From contig JAOANU010000012.1 of NCBI GenBank assembly GCA_034387635.1, forward strand, positions 434,001-498,000: a DNA stretch of 64,000 nt, given 5' to 3'. This DNA is from Rhodosporidiobolus odoratus. Its lineage: Eukaryota > Basidiomycota > Microbotryomycetes > Sporidiobolales > Sporidiobolaceae. The position numbers were made by a program, and so were the translations under genes. This document shows positions 20,692 to 32,528 of the stretch, one piece after another; the first letter of the stretch is position 1; each line of letters opens with the position of its first letter. A model generated the notes under the pieces. It made no database searches. It worked only from the letters and a program-made list of their open reading frames with translations, and was not told where the DNA came from.

Positions 20692-22233
20692 CTAAACCCT
20701 CTCATCGGGCGAGAACGCTCCCTCGTCAAACAGGTTGGTTGGTCGGAAGGGCCAATCCTCAAAGATGTCTGCGAGGATGACCCACTCTTCAAGCGAGAGT
20801 TGGTTGACCGTCTTTTTCAGGTCGGTCAGACCGGCGGCGACGGCTTTGTCGACGAGGTTGACCGCACCGGGGGCGGCGGAGCTGCAACACACAGAGCAAG
20901 AAGAGTCAGTGCCGGGGCGCAAAGCACAGGACCAAGCACAGTGCAAGGGGAAAACGCACGCCAAAGCTTTGGGCCACGTATTCGCCTTTGTGACAAACAT
21001 ATTCCTCGCGACAAACTCCAACGCATCGTAGTTCTTGACGAGGGGTGTCACACGAGGCACGGCCTTGACCGCTCCAAACAATCCCGGATCGCCGCGTGGT
21101 TTGTGGAAATTCAATTCGGGAGGTCGAAGGCCACCTAGGGTCTGGACGCGTGAGAGGTGTGCGACGGCAGGGACTAGGACGCTCAGTTTGTGGTGAGCTG
21201 CTTCGCCGGGGGAGGCAAAGATTTTCTGCGGCGAGGAGAGAGGGACAGAGAGAGAAAGAGAGAAAGTGGGATGGTCAGCGGGGAGAGGGGGAGGGAAAGG
21301 CAAGTGCAGGCTCACGTTCCAGAACGTGTCGGCAGCCAGGAAACCCATTTGTAATCGGCCGTACTGGTGGTACCACATCTGCCCGGCTGCTGCAGCCACG
21401 AGCTGGAAAAACATGAGGTTGCCGTAGGTGTTATTCGGAAGCTGGGCGGAGAAGAAGAGACTCGGGTGGACTGCGGGCATGATCCCAGCTTTAGCTTCAG
21501 CTGATCAGCGAATTGGGTAGGTTTGAGAATGGGCGTACCCTCTGAGAAAGGATGTTTCGGAACAATATCCTTGAAGTGTTCTTCTGCCTCGGTATAGCTC
21601 TCCCACAAGAAAGATTCCGCTGTCACGCGCTCAAAGCGATCTCCGTGTCGCTCTTTCAGCGTCTGCGAGCGAAACAAGGAGATCAGGTTTGCTCAGCGGA
21701 GAAGCAGCAGGAGCAGAGGTGGGGGAGGAGAACGCACATCCAGCATGGGCGAATACCGATGCGCCTCCTCGATCGCAATAACCTTCTTGACGTTGGGTAA
21801 TTCGAGATAGGCCCGTGTCAATCCTCCTGGCCCTATTGAACATGCAGAAAGAACAGTGAGCGTTGTCGTACACAAACAAGACCAGGAAAGAGGGAAGCAT
21901 ACCTGCCCAAGCATCCACCACGACAACATCCTGCATCCGATCCACCCCCCAAGCCCTAACCACCTCTCTCGCCGCTTCCTCATTGACCAATGTCGGTCGT
22001 GCCCTAATTCCGGGAGTCTTCCTTAACGCCTCAAACAACTCGGTATCTGGCTGACCTGCAGGTGGTTTTACCGCGTGTCGTAGCAGAGGTGGTATTTCGT
22101 TTTTGGGCTTAGGACGAGCTGGGCGGGCGATCCCCGCCACGGAACTGGAGAGGGCGGAGGTGGTGGAGAAGGTGCGAGTGAGGCGGGAGGTAGAGGCGCT
22201 TATGGCGCGTATAGGGCTTCGGAGAGACTGCAT
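20692..22233 (-). CDS. Mitochondrial transcription factor B / rRNA dimethylase-like
   Basis: Exons 22233-21903, 21832-21738, 21662-21539, 21470-21316, 21225-20960 and 20881-20692 give 386 aa. The N-terminus (MQSLRSPIRAISASTSRLTR, with FSTTSAL) is basic, Ser-rich and lacks acidic residues, as expected of a mitochondrial presequence. The SAM-binding motif I VVDAWAGPGGLTRA is split by an intron near residue 110; VIAIEEAHRY is motif II. LPNNTYGNLMFFQL and the C-terminal helices (LSLEEWVILADIFEDWPF) fit the KsgA/Dim1/mtTFB family. Known: this class acts as mitochondrial RNA polymerase initiation factor and/or m6,6A methyltransferase on small-subunit rRNA. Which role applies cannot be told here; the usual NPPY-like catalytic tetrad is replaced by LPNN, favouring a transcription role. 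Its start lies 119 bp downstream of the GPI8 stop. Confidence 0.85.
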
Positions 22234-22331
22234 GACTGTCTCGAACAAGCAAGCAGGCGAGAGTCGAGCGGGCGGAAGCGTGATCAAGGCGAGCTTTCGT
22301 GAGATGAGGAGGACAGGTTCCGAAATACCAG

Positions 22332-22344
22332 AAAAATATATCTC
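22332..22344 (-). promoter_or_regulatory. Possible TATA element for the mtTFB gene
   Basis: A GATATATTTTT-like stretch on the minus strand about 100 bp before the mtTFB start codon, in the 119-bp gap after GPI8. It could equally be the GPI8 polyadenylation signal. Confidence 0.3.
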
Positions 22345-22352
22345 ATGACAAG

Positions 22353-23913
22353 CTACGGTATAGCGTCTATCCGTCTCCGCTTCGAAGATGCGTACAATCC
22401 CCCGACCAGTGCCGCAACTGACCCTGCCACGATTACCAATGAATCCGGCTTTTTTCCCCTCTTCTCCTCCACCTTGAGCACCTCCTCCACCACTCTCCGT
22501 CGCCTCCGCCGCCCTCCTACCTTCTTCTCTTCTACAGCCACTTCTTCGACTCCGACTGGCTTCACCACCTCTTGGGCGTCCTCCCGTTCCTCAGTCAGTT
22601 CTACCTCACTCACCCCTCCGAAAAAGTCTGTCAACAGCGTTTCGCTCAAAGGACGGTTGAAGAGGTCGCTCCTAACACCGGGGGTGGAATGGATAATCTC
22701 GTGCGAGAAGGTGTCGAACTGCCAATGGGTCGAATCTGGTCAGCCAGCACAAGGCAGTATGAGGGACCAGCGAGTGCACGGACGAGGTTTTGTACCGGGA
22801 CTTTGCTCGTCTTGTTGATTCCTTCTAAGAAGGTGAGGACGTGGTGGCTGTACCGATCTACGACGGCGACGCCAATGTCGTTATCGGCGTGGTGCTGGAT
22901 GTCGACCAGACGGATCAGTACAAACTGAGGAGTATGGAGGAAAGGGGTGGACGGACGGAATACGAGTTCTGGTCCTTCTCGCTGGACCCGGTGGCGAGGA
23001 TATTGGGAGAGTAAAACTTGGTGTAGAGTGTATTGGCTTGGCAAGTATCGACCATGAACAAGATCTCGTTGTACCTTTATCACAATCAAGCAGAACCTCC
23101 CATCAGTACCATTCAGCATGCCAGAGATATGGCCAGAGCGTACCGCTTCTTCGCCCACATACCACCGAAAGCGTCCGCAATGTCAAACGCAGAGATCTCT
23201 TCGTTGTCCTGGAACTTGAGGAATTCGTCGCCTCCGTGTCCGGTCATGTACACGAAGATGTTGGAGTTCTCATCGGTCATGAGGCGCTTCGAAGCGGGCG
23301 TCGATTCCGGCAACCGACCTGCGAGCGACACATGGGCGAAAGCAGCAGACTTGGAAGCAGGAGACGCTGCTTACCGGAGAGCAACCTCAGAAACGTCTCG
23401 ACGCTAACCTCCTCTCCCTTGTAGTCGACCTCAATCTTGTCGCCATACAAGTCTGTCTTTCTGTCGGCGTTCGAGTAGACACTGCCAGCGAAGGGGTTGC
23501 GAGGGTTGCAGGCGGCGTCGTCCGCGAGCATAAGAATGATCTGAGAGTCGGGGATGCCCAATCGCTTGACGGTGCGGTACCTGCGGCGTGAGCTAGGTCA
23601 GCAGCACTCGTGGGACAAGTCGAAAACGGTAGACGGACATGGCGAGGGTATTTGACATGTGCTGCAGGAAGGACCCGGAGAGTGAGAAAAGGAAAAAGAG
23701 AAGGGGAGAAAAAAGGAACGAACGCGGTAGTTGAACCAGAATCGAGACTATGGGTGCGGAGAATGCGTCAGTGCCTCATTTTTCAGGGTAAAGGACAGGA
23801 CGGACAGTGCAGACGAGGACTGCCCAGTTGTTGGTAAAGGTGGAAGCGGCTGCTAGGGTCCAAGCGAGGGCGAAGGCCACGATGGCCAGCGGGGTTGCTC
23901 GACGTTGTCGCAT
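22353..23913 (-). CDS. GPI8: GPI-anchor transamidase catalytic subunit
   Basis: Legumain-like (C13) cysteine protease of the ER transamidase complex, which cleaves the C-terminal signal of client proteins and attaches GPI. Seen: [18 protein letters not shown]... signal peptide, then [10 protein letters not shown], a 24-nt micro-exon encoding [28 protein letters not shown], and [13 protein letters not shown]. The catalytic His lies in [11 protein letters not shown] and the catalytic Cys in [11 protein letters not shown]. Conserved [16 protein letters not shown] follows, then a charged linker with an Arg run and a single C-terminal membrane helix ([17 protein letters not shown]) ending in a basic tail. 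At least eight exons, all with good junctions. ATG at 23913 is chosen because it opens the signal peptide. Divergent from the CCCH gene. Confidence 0.94.
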
Positions 23914-24238
23914 GTCAACGAGTGCTGCAGCAGGTCGCTTTGCGAGATCCGGGAGTCGAGACGACGAGGGCGGTCCGATAGGAACTGTGGGAGAGGGGGA
24001 GGCTCGGAGGCACAGAGGCTCTTCCGGTCTGCAGAGTTGCAGTTAGCAGTTAGAGTGCTGGGTCGCCGATTGCGGGTGCCAAGTGCGTGTGACCTGCCCC
24101 TGGCATCAAGTCGGACGCGCGTTGTATTCGGAACCTTGTTCTGATCCCCTCTCTGATTCTTTACCTTGTGTTTCCTCCCAGTCTACCATCAGTACACTCG
24201 GTCTATCAAGCTAGACTACGATTCAAACCAGCTCAGTT
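23914..24238. other. Divergent promoter, GPI8 / CCCH gene
   Basis: 325 bp between start codons. No other gene or repeat seen. Confidence 0.6.
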
Positions 24239-26957
24239 ATGCAAGTCAACCTTCTACCAAGGGCTACACCTCTTGCTCCCGCCACAAACCCTAGGTGGGG
24301 GGATCAACCTCCTCTCAATCACCACGATCCCGCAACCGCTCTGCCAGATCAGGCTCAGTTGAAGAAGGGAGCCAAAGGTACGTCCGCCTCCCTCTACCGC
24401 CCTCCGAAGCTTGTACAGGCAGTCTGAGGCGAGCTGACTTCGTCTTTCCTCATCGTCCGTCACTCCCCGCTCAACTCCGCCATCGTTCCATCTCCCCGCT
24501 GCACTCGGAATCGCCGACCGGTTCTGTCCATCTTACGCTCCTACCGCGCTGCCCTCCGCGATAACCTGACTTTGTTCGCTCTGCTATTGCCGATCCATCT
24601 TATTCATCAGCCAAGGACCTCTCGCATGTCCCGTGCAAGTTCTACAAGGGTCAGCTCGCCTCTCCCTCCTCGAGCTTTACCACCTCCCACCAGTTCGCTA
24701 CTCGCAGCTCGGCAGGCTGACCTTGCTTCATCCATCCCCACTTCCCCACCATGCAGCCAACTCTTGCACCGCGGGCAAAGCCTGTCCCTTCTCGCACGAC
24801 CTCGGTATTCCTGGGACGACCAAGCCTCTCTGCCAATGGTTCGCCAAGGGTAACTGCAAGTTTGGTCACAAATGCGCCCTCGCCCACGTTCTTCCAGGCC
24901 AACCTCTGTCGTTCGACCGCAAGAACAAGCGTGAAGAGAAGCGCTTGCGAGATGCTCAGGTCGCCGCCGAGGCAGGGATTGTCACGCCCGCAAACGCAAC
25001 CGCTCAGTCGCAGCGTCCACCGAACGAGAAAGGACTCGCTCAAACGCTTCAGCAGGCTGTGACCTTGGGTCGCGTCGATCTCGCGAGTTTGGGCTACCTG
25101 AACGGGTCCTACGGTATGAACGGCATCAACGGTATGAACGGAATGAACGGGATGAACGGGTTGGGGACGCGACCACCATCGAGTCCGGGCGCAAGCGAGG
25201 CCATCTTTGGATCGCCGGACAGTCTGGGTCATCGCACGCCGGCTTCTTCCCCCGGCCTTCAGCATCAGACTCTCCCTCACCACCACTCGCCCCACTCCCC
25301 GCTCTCCTTCTCCGCCAGTCTCGCGCCAGGCCAGTCACCAACGTTCATGGCCCCCGTCGCATCCGGCCTTTCTCACCATTTCGGCTCGAACGGCCATTCT
25401 TCCTTCGCCGCCCGCGCGATGTTGAGCGAGCAAGCTCGTCGCTTATCCGCCACGAGCAACGGCGAGCCCTTGTCCCCGCCCCGAGTCGCGCAGCTCAACC
25501 GCGCCCGGCTCAGCTTCAATGGCGCATCCGCCGCTACCGATCTCCCAGCTTCTCCACCTCTCGCCGTTCCTACCCCACCCGGCGCTCCCTCCGGTAACTC
25601 AAGCTCGGCGACCATCTTTGGTACCTCGCCCTTCTCCGGCTCTCGCGGCCTCTTCATCCCGTCGTCCTACGATTCAAACGAGGACGGCTTTCCCCGCTCA
25701 CCGCCTGGCCGACTCGCCACCCTCCCTGATATGACTCGCGGGGCCTCGAGCGGTGGGTGGACTTTGCAGGGTTTGGCCGCGGAGGAGGCCATCGCGGACG
25801 AGGACGACTTTGACGAGGCTTTCCTCCCTTCGTCGTTGAACGATCTTCTCACGCCAGAGGAGATGAGACGACGCACGCTTCGTGCGAACACGGGTCCTCA
25901 CGGACCGTCCAGCCTCTCGAAGGACTCGATGCTTCTCTCGAGCCCCGCTGCCGCAAACGCCTTCCTCAACTCCAAGTCTGTTCCGGCCGAACTGCTGCTC
26001 TCCAACGGCAAGCCCACCTTCCCCACCTCCCTTCTTCCCACGCCATCTCCTCTCGCTCCTCGTTCAGCCTCGACCAACCCTTCGCTTTCAAGCTACCTCG
26101 GCTCGAGTATGGACGGTACAAATCCCTCGGCGATGCCGTACGAACCGCCAACGCGCTCCCTCCTCACGCAATCTCGTACGGTTCCGGCCAGCGTTACCTC
26201 CGCGACATCGACAACAGCCTCTCCGCTCCTCTCCTCCTCCGCCTCAACGGTCGACGCCCCACCCTTTCCCTCCGCGACCTCCTCCCTCCTGTCCGCCACC
26301 CTGTCCGGCGGACCCTCCTCCTCTTCCTCCACCCTTGCCCGTCCTCCCCCGATCTACTCCTCCTCCTTCTCCACCGCCCCCCACTCACACTCACACTACC
26401 TCTCCCACCACACCGCAAACTCATCTCGTTTCCCCCAATCCGGTTCAAGCCCCAATACAAACGCCTCGCTCGCCGCGCCCGGTTCGTCTCTTCCTGGAGG
26501 ACTCGCAGCTGGACTTTCGAGGTTACATCTCGTACCCTCTAGTCATACGGGTGAGACGCCCCCTTCTTCGTCTTACGCTTCTGCAGCAGCTGCGGGAATG
26601 GCGAGAGGGGGACAGCAAGATCGGGCTGGGAGTGGGAATGCGAGTGAAGTTGCTCCCGGTGATGGTGCTCTTGCACGACGGATAAGTGGTCACTCGACCT
26701 CGACCTCGAGGGAGAAGGGAGAGACGGTCGTCCCCGGTCGCACTAACAACAGCGACTACGATACTGGCTTGCAACCTCCTCTTCAACAGCAGCAGCATCA
26801 ACCGGACGCGCAACAGGGACACGAGCTCGGGCCTGGGTTGCTGGCTCGCCGAACGACAGGTCTGAGTGAGGGGGGGTTTGTGAATATTGCGGCGGCGAGT
26901 GCGGTCGGGGACGAGGAGGCCGAGGGGATGGATGGGGTGTTTGAGTTGGATATGTGA
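24239..26957 (+). CDS. Tandem CCCH zinc-finger protein, Lee1-like
   Basis: Putative RNA-binding regulator. Exons 24239-24377, 24611-24649 and 24757-26957 give 792 aa. The two zinc fingers appear only after splicing: first C-x7-C-x5-C-x3-H (from CKFYK to CPFSH), second C-x7-C-x5-C-x3-H (CQWFAKGNC to CALAH), separated by a short linker, about residues 50-100. Known: this spacing and the LCQWFAKGNCKFG core are typical of fungal Lee1-type proteins. The rest is low complexity: Asn-Gly-Met repeats near 25112-25160, Ser/Pro/Thr-rich regions, and a short acidic motif EDDFDEAFLPSSLNDLLTP that recurs in this family. Exon 2 is only 39 nt and the first intron is 233 nt, so the N-terminus is the weak point. 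The long disordered tail suggests regulated mRNA binding; targets unknown. Confidence 0.8.
25112..25160 (+). repeat. 9-bp coding repeat (Asn-Gly-Met/Ile)
   Basis: Units of the form ATGAACGGN repeated five times with one ATC variant, inside the CCCH protein just after the zinc fingers. Confidence 0.85.
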
Positions 26958-27673
26958 GCGGGAGTTGGGGAAATACAGATCGGGAAAGCGCCGGGGGTGG
27001 CAAGAGGGAAGGCGGAGTGCAGGAAGGATCAGCACGTCACGACACACAAAGAAAAGTACCGTCTTTCTCCCTCTTTCTCTCCCGCTTCTACACACGCCTT
27101 TCTCCTTCGATCCAGTTCGGCCTCTCTCGTCTCAAGCAGTCAAAAGACAATCTACTCGCAATCATACTAGTTCTTCGTTCTGTCATCATCTTCTTTCAAG
27201 CAGCATACTTTTCTCGTCTGTCATCTTTTTCTGGTCTTTGCATCTGTACTCTCTCCCGTCTAGTAGTCATAGTCTCTGTTCTGTCTCTCGTCTCGCCTAT
27301 TCTCTCCGCCTCTCTCGTCTGTCGTCTCACCTTGTTCTGTTCCCAGGTTTTACCATCACCATTGTATGCTTGACTTTCGCACAGCTGCAAAAAAAACCCG
27401 AAGGCTTCGTATCGTCTACCGTCTTCCTTTCTCTTCTGCGTCTGCACTCCGAGCGCAAGGGGTCCGACTATGTGAGTGTTGCAATATGCGAGTGGGGTGA
27501 GAAAAGGACAACGACGCGAAAAACAGACTTGAACTACCGAAAAAACCGCGAGACACTACAGGGAATACGACGAAAGGAAAGGACAGCGACAGCATAGACT
27601 CGAGACAAGTGGCGATGGGTATCGATCAGTTCTAGGGGATTGGGATGGTGCACAGCTAGGAAGGGGAACGTCC
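26958..27673. other. Convergent 3' intergenic region
   Basis: About 715 bp between the stops of the CCCH gene and the HECT_2 gene. Pyrimidine-rich on the plus strand (27050-27430), with many open but low-complexity frames. Best read as a long 3' UTR of the CCCH gene; no independent gene supported. Confidence 0.55.
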
Positions 27674-30600
27674 TCAGAGCCTTTCAAGGAATCCGACCTC
27701 GAGGTTCCCCCACTTCCGCTTGGCGGGCGGGTAGACGAGCGTGCTAGCCCCCAGCAGGTCTTGTACCTTCCCCAGGACGGAGCGTGGGTAAGGGATCCGC
27801 TCGGACTTGGCCTCGAGGAAATCAACGCTGCGTGAGAAAATGGAAAGCAGCTCAGCGGAGAACTGGAGGCATATCAAGCCGGAAAGACGGACCAGCGAGG
27901 ATCTTCATCACTTGCGACTATAGCATAGAAAACCTTGACAGCGTTCATCGAGCGAGAAGTGAGTTTTGGCGCAGAGGCAGAGTGATCGGGAGAACCGGTC
28001 GGGGTGGAAGTGGCGCTGCTGTCTGGCGTGGCCGTAGCAGGCTCGAGGATGTCGACGGTGGCAGCAGAGGAGGAGAAAGAGAGTCGGACGGCTGGATTGA
28101 AGAACCAGAGCTACAACAATGACTGAAATCAGCTCGATACTGCAAGCCGAGACGTGAGGGAAGGCTTACCAGCAATCTGGCCTTCTCTGATTCGGCTTCC
28201 TCTAGAACGAAACGATGACACGCATGCGCCTGACCCGTCTCAAGCATCTCGGCTGTGAGGAAAGTCGCAAGGCAATACCGTGGCGGCGGGGTGAGCCCAA
28301 GGACGGGAGCATTCGACGTGACATCGTGGATGGGGTGAGTGGCGTATTTGAGCAGACGGACGGTAGTGGGTGCGGTAGAGTCGAGACGTAGGGGTTGGAC
28401 GTGTGAGCCGACAAGGGAGGAGCAGGACGCGCAATGGGCGGGGAAGAGAAGGTCGTCCGAGGGTGATCTCGTCGGCTGCTCGAGGAGAGTGAGATACTTG
28501 TGTCAGTAACAGGCCTGACAAAATAGAGTTGTTCCCTCCGGTGTAGCCTTCACGGCGGAAGGCTCGCGCGCAGAAAGTTGTTTAGGAGGAAGGATATTCA
28601 TTCTTGGACAGTTGTATCAGTCTAGCTTCCTTAAGTGGTGCCCTCTGTGAATGTGCGGTTCCATTCATAGAGGAGGATCCAGCAGCAGTCAAAAGCCAGG
28701 GCGAGGAGCTAGACTTTCTTCTAAGTCCGGAATATGGGGAGACGAAGGGCGTGGGAGAAATGTAAAAGAAGCACGCACCTCGCTCTTCTCCGGGGTGACC
28801 CAATTCTGCGTAGCCGCCCTTGGCAGCAGAACATAAGACGTCCCCACGAGTCCTTCATCAGACCTTGGTTTGATACCCTTGCCCTTTGCAATCAGATCCG
28901 CCGAAAGCTCTTGGTCTTGATGGCACATCCAGGCGTCCAGCAGTTCCGCCCAGTGCTCGCTTGGCAAAGCGTTGTAGCGCGCAATGCTAGAGGTATCGGC
29001 GAGTTGGGTATCGCAAGTCGAGCAGGCGAAGGAAGTCGGCATTGAATTGCGAAGGTCGTCTGTCGAGAGCGGGGTGTGAACCTCGAGGTCGGCGCGATTC
29101 TTGGTTGGAGACGGGTCGATGGTGATGAGCTTGACGTCGTTGACTCCAGCTGAGGACTGGACGGTCGCATGCTGCGGAACGACCCGACACGGCAAGGAAA
29201 GACGGGAAGCGGGACCGCCGCGAGATGGAGCGACCAGGATGGATTCTGCTTCGACAGAGAGGACTTCGTACTCTTCTTCGCACGGGGAGGAGGCTCGCGG
29301 CCAGAACGTGACGATGAGCGTGCCGAGGTTGCGAGACTCCTCGGTGATCCAATCGAATTGAGGGATGTCGAGGACTGGGAGGAAGAGCAACATGAGCGAC
29401 GGGTAATCGGAGGAGTGGGCAGTACATACCCTCAAGACCGTTCGCAGATGTGCTCCTCGACATTCCCGTGCCGAAGACGCCCAATCCCGTCATCCCTGAT
29501 GCATCGTAAAAACCCCGTCTGATCATGGAACCGGTCCGCTTGAACACGCCAATCCTCAACGCGCCCTTCTTCCCAGTAGGCGTAGACGTAGGCGACTCCT
29601 GCTCTTCAGTGGGCAGAGCTGGCGACGGCGCCGTGACTTTGGACTGGAACAGTCCTCGACTCGAGAACTTCTTCTTGACAACGTTGTCAGGTAGGGAGTT
29701 GCTGCGACTTCGAGACGGCTCGTCGGCGAAGAACTCGCTAATGGTGACAGATTGGCTCAGCTCGGGATTGGGGAGAGGGAAGGTGTCGAGGCTGCTCGAG
29801 GAGGGCAGAACGGCGTCTTGACTGGCGAGACGGCCCTTGCCGGTGTTGGCGAGAATGTATTCGCGACGGCGGGCTTCGTACTTATCAGAAAGGGGCTCGA
29901 ACTGGGGATGCAGTTAGGTTAGTGACGAGAATGAGAAGATAGCGAGGAAGACTTGCGTCGCTATGGGCGGTATCTTGATTCAGGATCTCCTTGCGCTTAC
30001 CGCTGAATCAGGAGAAGAGAGTAGGCAGACATAGGAATGGGTCAGAGAGCGGTGGCAGACCGGGCAGGGAGTGGATTGAGTACAAAGACGAAAGTCAGCT
30101 CGGGGGCGCAGCAGACCGAGAGAAGGGATCGTGACTGACTTGAGCTCCACCCTCTGATTCGCCAACGTCCTCGAAGCTGCCTTATCAATCTGATCCAACA
30201 TCCTATCCAACGCGACCTGTTCCCTTTTCCTCCTCTCCGCCTTACTCTCAGGTTCCACCTCATCCCCCATCAACGGACTCGGATTCGCCCTCTGATCGTC
30301 CAACCTCCCTTGACTCAGTCGCTCAATCGCATTGCCCAACTTGGCGAGCTGTCGCTCCCGCTGTTTGCGGCGGTCGGGCTCGACGCGTTGATTGGCGAGT
30401 TGCGGGGAGACGACGTACAGCCGCTCAATGGCAGAGGAGACGTTGTCGAGATCGCATTGCATCTTCTCTGTATGGACGGAGGAGAGTTTGCAAATACGCG
30501 TGCCGGCAGGTGCGGTCAGGCCAGCCGGGCGAGAGGAAGTCGAAGAAGACAGGAGGGCGGCACTCGAGGCTGAAGCGGGTGATTGAGCCATGCCGGGCGT

Positions 30601-31956
30601 TTGCGGAGGCTTCGCATCCCAGTCGATCGAAGCTTTTCCGTCCGACAGGTCTCCGTAGTAGGCTGGTGGGAGGTGAGGGGTCTGCTGTGCGTCCTGGTCG
30701 TGCGAGTACCGGGGCAGATCCGTCAGAGACGGCTCGTACAGCGAGTCCGTCTCGGAACGAGGCGACCACGATCGATTACCTTCATCGGCTGCCTGTCGAG
30801 GAGCGATCTGTCCGGCCTGTTCCCCCTCCCCCTCTCCAGCTAGCCCTTCCACCCGTCGACGAGAAAGAACCTTGACCCGCTCAGACAAATCATCAACCCT
30901 GCCCCAGAGCAACTCCCGCTCAGCTTGCTCAACCTCCCTCGCAGCGCCCACAACCGTCTCCGATTCCGCCTCGTTGGCGCGGACACCTCGCCTGGCCTGC
31001 AAAGCAGACGCTTCTCGCTCGAGCGTTTCATACACGTTCGCGTGGTCTTGATCCGGTGCGGTATGCGTAGCGACGGGAAGAGAGTCGTCATGCTGGGAGA
31101 TGATCGAGAGTCGCTCGATACAGGTCAAGAGAGAAGCGAGTGACCGGGCGAGTTCAGCCTCGATTGGAGGGAGGTCGACCGCAACGGCTTCAACGCGGGC
31201 CTGGAGTTCCTCGACAAGAGGGTGAGTCCCAGTCGAGTGTGCGCTCGACGTAGACTTGGGGCTGCCGAGGAGTGGAGAGGTACGCTCGATAGACCGCACG
31301 GCGGGTGGAGAGGTTGTAGGCTGAGGAGAGCGGGTGCGGAGGGTTTCGAGAATAGTTGTCAGGAGTAGATCCGCTGGCTGCGGATCCGAATCGGTGGTAG
31401 CCACAGTGGTAGCGACGGAATGTCTTCGTAGAGGGGCAAGAAGGGAAGAAGGGTCGGAGAAAGGGTTTGGAGTTGACGTCGAGGTATCGCCGATCAACGG
31501 CGTTGGAGTGCGGGAAGAGGGGAAGTACTGCTGCAGCAGTCCATTCAAGGAGAAGAGGAAAGCATGCCTGGCTGCTCCAAGAGAGCCGAGCAATTCCTGC
31601 AGAACGGGGCAATCAGGGATAACCTCTGATCAGCCTGACCCACCGGAGACGAGGGGCAGCGAACGCACTTGAGAGCTCTGCCTCGTGTCGGGCATCCTCC
31701 CAGTTGGTCTTGTACCGCTCACTTCGCTGGCCCCCACCGCCGGGACCTGCTGTCGGCGTCCACTCGCTCCGCTAAACAGCTGCTCCCGCCCAAGGTCTAT
31801 CAGGTCGTCATTACCATACGACTGCAGGGTCGCTGGCGGTGCGAACGCTGTAGGAACTGCTGCCAGGTGGAATGAAGTGTCGAGGATCGTCGGGAGTGTG
31901 ATGGGTGAGGCCGTCGAAGACGATCGTTGCTGCTGTGGGCGCTCTAGTGTCGCCAT
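27674..31956 (-). CDS. Two-part protein: coiled-coil region plus C-terminal HECT_2/UBE3D-like domain
   Basis: Exons 31956-31669, 31596-30140, 30002-29957, 29901-29430, 29374-28779, 28496-28170, 28110-27893 and 27827-27674 sum to 1185 aa with every phase consistent. N-terminal half: Ser/Pro-rich and helical segments with three related motifs (VVSPQLANQRVE, GRLDDQRA, ASRTLANQRVE), reminiscent of fungal septation-associated (Uds1-like) proteins; this resemblance is from memory and weak. C-terminal half from about residue 755: FACSTCDTQLAD, YNALPSEHWAELLDAWMCHQDQ, a second Cys pair CASCSSLVG, and PPPRYCLATF. These match UBE3D, a HECT-like E3 that binds an E2 (UBE2C in animals). The intron at 29956 is GC-AG. 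The first exon has a competing frame. An alternative start exists inside intron 4, with an ATG that would give a HECT_2-only product, but the canonical splice joins both halves. Confidence 0.75.
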
Positions 31957-32528
31957 GTTGTCTGTGCTGTACAGACTCGAGAGTGCCAGAACCAGCAATA
32001 GACGAGCAGTGGAGGGTAGTAAAGAGGGAAGGTTTCCCTTGTCTTCTTCCCCTCCGGACCAGAGATTTTTTCCTTCTCTTCCTCACGACTTACTTCGAGA
32101 ACTGGTATATATGTATTGAAATCACTGCATGCACATTTCGACATGTACAACACAGACAACCAGAAACCTATGTAAACAAGGATGGGTGAGGGAAAAGAAA
32201 ACAACTGCAAACTGATCCCTGAGAGAAAACAAGCGAAGGTGGGTAACGACTGTGACGAGTTGGGCGACTCAAGACGGGGGTATCACGCGGGTCCGGGCCC
32301 GTGGGGGGGAACGAGAAAGGTATGGGTAAAACGAGGGTGGGAATAGTTGGATGACGGTGGTGGGAGGCAAGATGCAACATGCAAGCGAGATAGATACGCG
32401 TGGGGAAGGAGGTATAGACGGTAGTAACTAGGGTAGGCGGCGCCGAGAGCGGGAGGATCGAAACAGATAGGAAAGAAGGAGGAGTAGGAGGATTGGGCGG
32501 GAGGCAGGTCGAAGCAGAAAGCGCCGGC
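31957..32528. other. Intergenic between two minus-strand genes
   Basis: About 570 bp holding the upstream region of the HECT_2 gene and the 3' UTR of the orphan gene beginning at 33500. AT-richer than its surroundings near 32090-32160. No gene seen. Confidence 0.5.

Noticed and set aside
25882..26685. 267-codon plus-strand Pro/Ser/Arg-rich frame
   Set aside because: Different frame of the CCCH gene coding region with Pro/Ser-rich shadow composition.
26887..27597. Long plus-strand frames after the CCCH stop
   Set aside because: Pyrimidine-rich composition and no homology; most likely 3' UTR.
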